Of a stretch of 56,361 nt of DNA, positions 53,683 through 56,361 are shown piece by piece. Under the pieces are notes generated by a model that was given only the letters and a program-made list of their open reading frames with translations, was not told where the DNA came from and did not search any database. Source of the stretch: Deltaproteobacteria bacterium (GTDB lineage: Bacteria > Myxococcota_A > Polyangia > JAAYKL01); the NCBI GenBank assembly GCA_016936575.1, contig JAFGXQ010000002.1, forward strand, positions 1 to 56,361, read 5' to 3'. Made by a program: the position numbers and the translations under genes. The first letter of the stretch is position 1; each line of letters opens with the position of its first letter.

Positions 53683-54123
53683 TTACAGAACGAGGAGAAT
53701 TTTTGCGGTGCCCGGTGTGAAATCTTTGCGATAACAATAGCTGATGCCGTTTTTCAGCGAAAAAATGGCCCGCATGGTGTTACTTAATTCCGCGGGGGGG
53801 CGCAGACCGGACTTGATTTTTTGATCTTCCCAATAGCTTTTTTCTTCAGAAGGGCTTTTCCCGAGCACTTTTTCGCCGAACTGTTTTCGGAGCGGGCTGT
53901 TTGACTTGGCGTGAATCGGAGTAATTCGTTCTCCGTTCAGAGATGTTTTCTGTTTCAGAAAAATTCGCTTCGCGTCCGTGAGGCTGATGCTGTCGGTTTT
54001 AATGGACTTATTGGCTATAATCAGAATATCGTCCGGACGCTCCGCTTCGGCCGCGTTGCTTTGTAGAATCAGGGTGAAAGCAACAATCGAAAATACAATC
54101 GCGGGTAGGTAATGTCGTATCAT
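53683..54123 (-). CDS. Short PstS-like periplasmic protein
   Basis: A 146-residue exported protein. The signal peptide IRHYLPAIVFSIVAFTLILQ ends at SNAAEA. The mature part matches the short phosphate-binding-like family often encoded beside porins: DILIIANKSI, LTDAKRIFLKQKTSLNGERI, SPLRKQFGEKVLGKSPSE, SYWEDQKIKSGLRPPAEL and NGISYCYRKD. This is only one lobe of a normal binding protein, and no ABC transporter genes are present. ATG 54123 follows GAAGGAG; the longer frame to 54225 overlaps the porin gene and has no SD. It is 65 bp downstream of the porin gene, probably the same operon. Confidence 0.78.
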   Translation of the reverse strand: MIRHYLPAIVFSIVAFTLILQSNAAEAERPDDILIIANKSIKTDSISLTDAKRIFLKQKTSLNGERITPIHAKSNSPLRKQFGEKVLGKSPSEEKSYWEDQKIKSGLRPPAELSNTMRAIFSLKNGISYCYRKDFTPGTAKILLVL

Positions 54124-54188
54124 AAATCTGGCTCCTTCAATTGCCACATGTATCTGACGGGGCTCACGCATGGAAAATTCATCCTTTT

Positions 54189-55787
54189 TCAAAAAGAAAC
54201 CGCCACCTGGTTGCTCCATACCCACAGTCTGTCACCCAGTAATGTTTCGTTTTCAGGCATAATTGCGTATAATACTGATTTCAACGCGACATACGGGGAT
54301 GGTTTGATGTTGAATCCACCCTGGAACAATTTGATGTACTCATAGTCATACACATCAGATGGCTGCAGGCTGTCAATGCCGACAAACGGCGTAACCTTGA
54401 TTCTTTTGAAAAATGGGAGGTCGTAGGCAGCCATGGCATACCAGGCTTGTCGAATAGTATTGGGTTCGATTGCTTCATCGTTCAGCGGCGATCCGATAAA
54501 TAGGGGGGTTAGCGGGTCCAGCTGTGTCGGTACAATGTAGTCCACTTTACCGCGCATATATTCTCCGAGCAAGTGAACGCCGAAGAAATGAAATTGAAGA
54601 TCCGCAGCCAGAATGGCCTCATCGTACTTGGCGGTTACTCGGGTGTTGTATTGAATGGGGTTCGAAACGGTGTCGTCAAATCCGTTGGTATCCAAGTATA
54701 CATCAAGAGAATACTGGCTGTCGGTATATTGCCCCATAAAACCGTATGCTCCGGCGGACATCGAAAAATCTCCCGCATAGATATTGATTTTCTGTCGTAG
54801 CCCCATCGCTTTGTTTTTGTCCAAATCGTAGACTTCATCTACCGGACCGCGCCCGTTTGACAATGTGAGCGCATATTCAATATCTACATGATTTCCGATG
54901 AAAATCTGTCCGAACGCCATGATGCCGGTCTGGGCGCTCGGCACATAATTGTGGGTCACAATAAACGGCGCCGATGGCGATAGGCGCACCGTGCTTCCGT
55001 GGTCTTCATTCCATATTCCAAAGGGGGTCAAGAAACGTCCCATACGGATTTTTAACCAATCCTTGGGCTTCCAATCAAATTGCGCACGTTCGATTGCGAT
55101 GCCGCCGAGACGAAACTCCCCGGAATAATTACTTTGGGTGAGTGTATCTGTACGTGACCAATAGTTCTGCGTCTCATAGGGGGCTCCACTTACATATATC
55201 CTTTGGGGATATTCCTCCACGTACCCGTTGGGTTGAAATGTGAACCGGGTTTCAATCAGCGTTTCCAGAGTCGGGGTCATCTCGCTTTTAAAATATAAAT
55301 TGATATTATTCTGATAGAAAGTGGGGTTCTGTTTGGTGAGTACAAATACCGGGCTTTCCCAGTTGCGGCTCCCCCCTTCTTTGCCGGGCAGTGCGGCTGC
55401 GAATGTGGTGTCCATAAATCCGAAGACGCTGAATTTTCTTTCATTGGCGTCCGATGCGGATTCCATCAGCGACGTCGATAACATTTCGCGTTCTTCTGCC
55501 GCGTCCTCGAGCTCCGCGCGTAATTGTTCTGCTTCTTCATCCTGCGCCTGATTTTGAGATTTGAGCGCTTCTATTTCAGCTTGTTGCGCCTGCATCGCGT
55601 CGTTCAATTGTTGGAGTAGGGTAGCTGTTTGATCCGTGGTGGACGGAGTCGGTGCGTTTTCGCCGTCGTCTGCAGACTCTCCTGTGTCAGTGTCGGTTTC
55701 AATGGTTTGTCCCCAGGCGCTCGGTATAAATATGCCGCTGAAAAGGATGTATAGAAAAATTACAGATATAGATAACTTTGTTTTCAT
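54189..55787 (-). CDS. Outer-membrane porin-like protein with N-terminal coiled coil
   Basis: A 532-residue protein. A signal peptide (VIFLYILFSGIFIPSAWG) is followed by a Thr/Asp linker, then a coiled coil of about 60 residues (LLQQLNDAMQAQQAEIEALK and on), then a barrel domain of about 400 residues with alternating strands (FGFMDTTFAAAL, NINLYFKSEMTPTLETLIE, DWLKIRMGRFLTPFGIWNED, GDRLWVWSNQVAVSF). It ends in Phe, the classic outer-membrane signature. The coiled coil should reach into the periplasm. The layout resembles phosphate- or anion-selective porins. It lies between a Cys-rich lipoprotein gene (12 bp upstream) and a PstS-like gene. Confidence 0.85.
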   Translation of the reverse strand: MKTKLSISVIFLYILFSGIFIPSAWGQTIETDTDTGESADDGENAPTPSTTDQTATLLQQLNDAMQAQQAEIEALKSQNQAQDEEAEQLRAELEDAAEEREMLSTSLMESASDANERKFSVFGFMDTTFAAALPGKEGGSRNWESPVFVLTKQNPTFYQNNINLYFKSEMTPTLETLIETRFTFQPNGYVEEYPQRIYVSGAPYETQNYWSRTDTLTQSNYSGEFRLGGIAIERAQFDWKPKDWLKIRMGRFLTPFGIWNEDHGSTVRLSPSAPFIVTHNYVPSAQTGIMAFGQIFIGNHVDIEYALTLSNGRGPVDEVYDLDKNKAMGLRQKINIYAGDFSMSAGAYGFMGQYTDSQYSLDVYLDTNGFDDTVSNPIQYNTRVTAKYDEAILAADLQFHFFGVHLLGEYMRGKVDYIVPTQLDPLTPLFIGSPLNDEAIEPNTIRQAWYAMAAYDLPFFKRIKVTPFVGIDSLQPSDVYDYEYIKLFQGGFNIKPSPYVALKSVLYAIMPENETLLGDRLWVWSNQVAVSF

Positions 55788-55799
55788 TTGTAGTAATCC

Positions 55800-56246
55800 T
55801 TACTCGCAGACGCATCCGATGCCGCGGATGAGCGGAACATAGGTGTCCGGCACGCAGAATGGTTCTTCGGTGCTCACCAACGTAGACCCGCTTGGTTCGC
55901 AATCGCAGCAGGAAAAACCGCCTGTGCAATCTTCGGGAACACATCCGAATATGGAGCAGGTACCGCCGGCTACCGGATCCGTCGGATTAATGAGACAAAA
56001 ATCAGCGTCGAGTTCAAGGGCAGTGCAGTCGCTGTCTGCCGTACAGACGTTGCCAATTCCGTTGGGTTGCGGATCGGTGTCGATCACCTCTGGTTCACCG
56101 GTGTCATCGGGTTCGATAGGAAGGCACATTCTGTATTTTTGAACCCATTCGTAGCCGTCGGCACAGCGGTCATCTTCAGCGATGCTGCACCCGGCTGCCA
56201 GAAAAAGAAGGAATACGCATGTCATTATTGTTCGCATCTGTGTCAC
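55800..56246 (-). CDS. Small Cys-rich lipoprotein
   Basis: Unrecognised protein of 148 residues. The signal MTQMRTIMTCVFLLFLAAGC ends in lipobox LAAGC. The mature part is acidic (EPDDTGEPEVIDTDP) and carries about twelve cysteines with the motif VCTADSDCTALELDADFC, typical of disulfide-rich surface modules in Myxococcota-like bacteria, plus FSCCDCEPSG and GCVCE at the end. GTG 56246 has GGAGA six bases upstream; ATG 56237 lacks an SD, and the frame open to 56357 is not supported. The porin gene follows 12 bp downstream, so the two are co-transcribed. Confidence 0.72.
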   Translation of the reverse strand: MTQMRTIMTCVFLLFLAAGCSIAEDDRCADGYEWVQKYRMCLPIEPDDTGEPEVIDTDPQPNGIGNVCTADSDCTALELDADFCLINPTDPVAGGTCSIFGCVPEDCTGGFSCCDCEPSGSTLVSTEEPFCVPDTYVPLIRGIGCVCE

Positions 56247-56361
56247 GTGTTTTCTCCGTTTTGTGTGGTTGATGCTAGTGGTAAATGATTTCAGTTGATT
56301 ATCATAGTTTTCATCGGTTTCGGCCTTTGCGAGGCGCGTTGAATTTCTTCTATCCATATAC

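Overview
The window reads as chromosomal DNA of a Gram-negative bacterium of roughly even base composition. It has many lipoproteins with clear lipoboxes, outer-membrane barrels, an LPS-type ABC exporter, RimI, MnmG and an RpoD-like sigma factor. Asp-rich linkers after the lipobox, Cys-rich 'C-x-D-x-D-C' modules, kinesin-light-chain-type TPRs, and a zinc-ribbon coiled-coil protein with a histone-H1-like tail point to a deltaproteobacterial/Myxococcota-like lineage. That placement is an inference from gene style, not a phylogeny. There is no phage, transposon, CRISPR array or other sign of recent transfer. No gene-free stretch exceeds 300 bp; the longest are about 240-280 bp.

Layout. 1-2.6 kb: tRNA-Pro(CGG), a receiver-XRE regulator, its probable histidine kinase (which has no ordinary start codon) and a small lipoprotein. 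2.6-9.1 kb (minus): LD-carboxypeptidase, a helical lipoprotein, RimI, a UPF0158 protein with a secreted partner, an OmpR-type regulator and a beta-propeller lipoprotein. 9.4-14.7 kb (minus): a translationally coupled GldA-GldF-GldG-DUF4340 transporter operon behind a palindrome-rich leader. 14.9-17.2 kb (minus): a methyltransferase and a sigma factor separated by a 9-bp tandem repeat. 17.4-21.6 kb (plus): an ABC exporter and a HEAT-repeat secreted protein. 21.7-32.6 kb: an orphan CpaC-like secretin, a GT-C type membrane protein, three lipoproteins and a DUF3160 protein. 32.6-37.8 kb: an RCK potassium channel divergent from an M48 protease, a periplasmic transpeptidase and a small lipoprotein.

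37.8-40.2 kb (minus) holds mnmG and a PPC-domain protein. 40.3-48.5 kb (plus) is a tightly packed run of six genes. These are the zinc-ribbon/H1-tail protein, a Tat-exported DUF362 protein, a membrane protein that looks like NapH fused to NapG (six predicted [4Fe-4S] sites), a Cys-rich single-span protein, a propeller-like lipoprotein, and a flavin oxidoreductase with a shortened Fe-S motif and altered active-site residues. This is my best candidate for an undescribed system: an envelope electron-transfer module whose terminal reaction cannot be read from sequence. 48.6-51.8 kb carries ribonuclease D, an outer-membrane-type protein, a small zinc-site membrane protein and an orphan excisionase-type HTH protein. 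51.9-56.3 kb (minus) carries a U32 protein, a small hypothetical, and a Cys-rich lipoprotein / porin / short periplasmic binding-protein operon.

Start codons were chosen from visible Shine-Dalgarno (SD) sequences and signal peptides. Several genes seem to use GTG or TTG. Functions rest on motif recognition by eye, with no database search.
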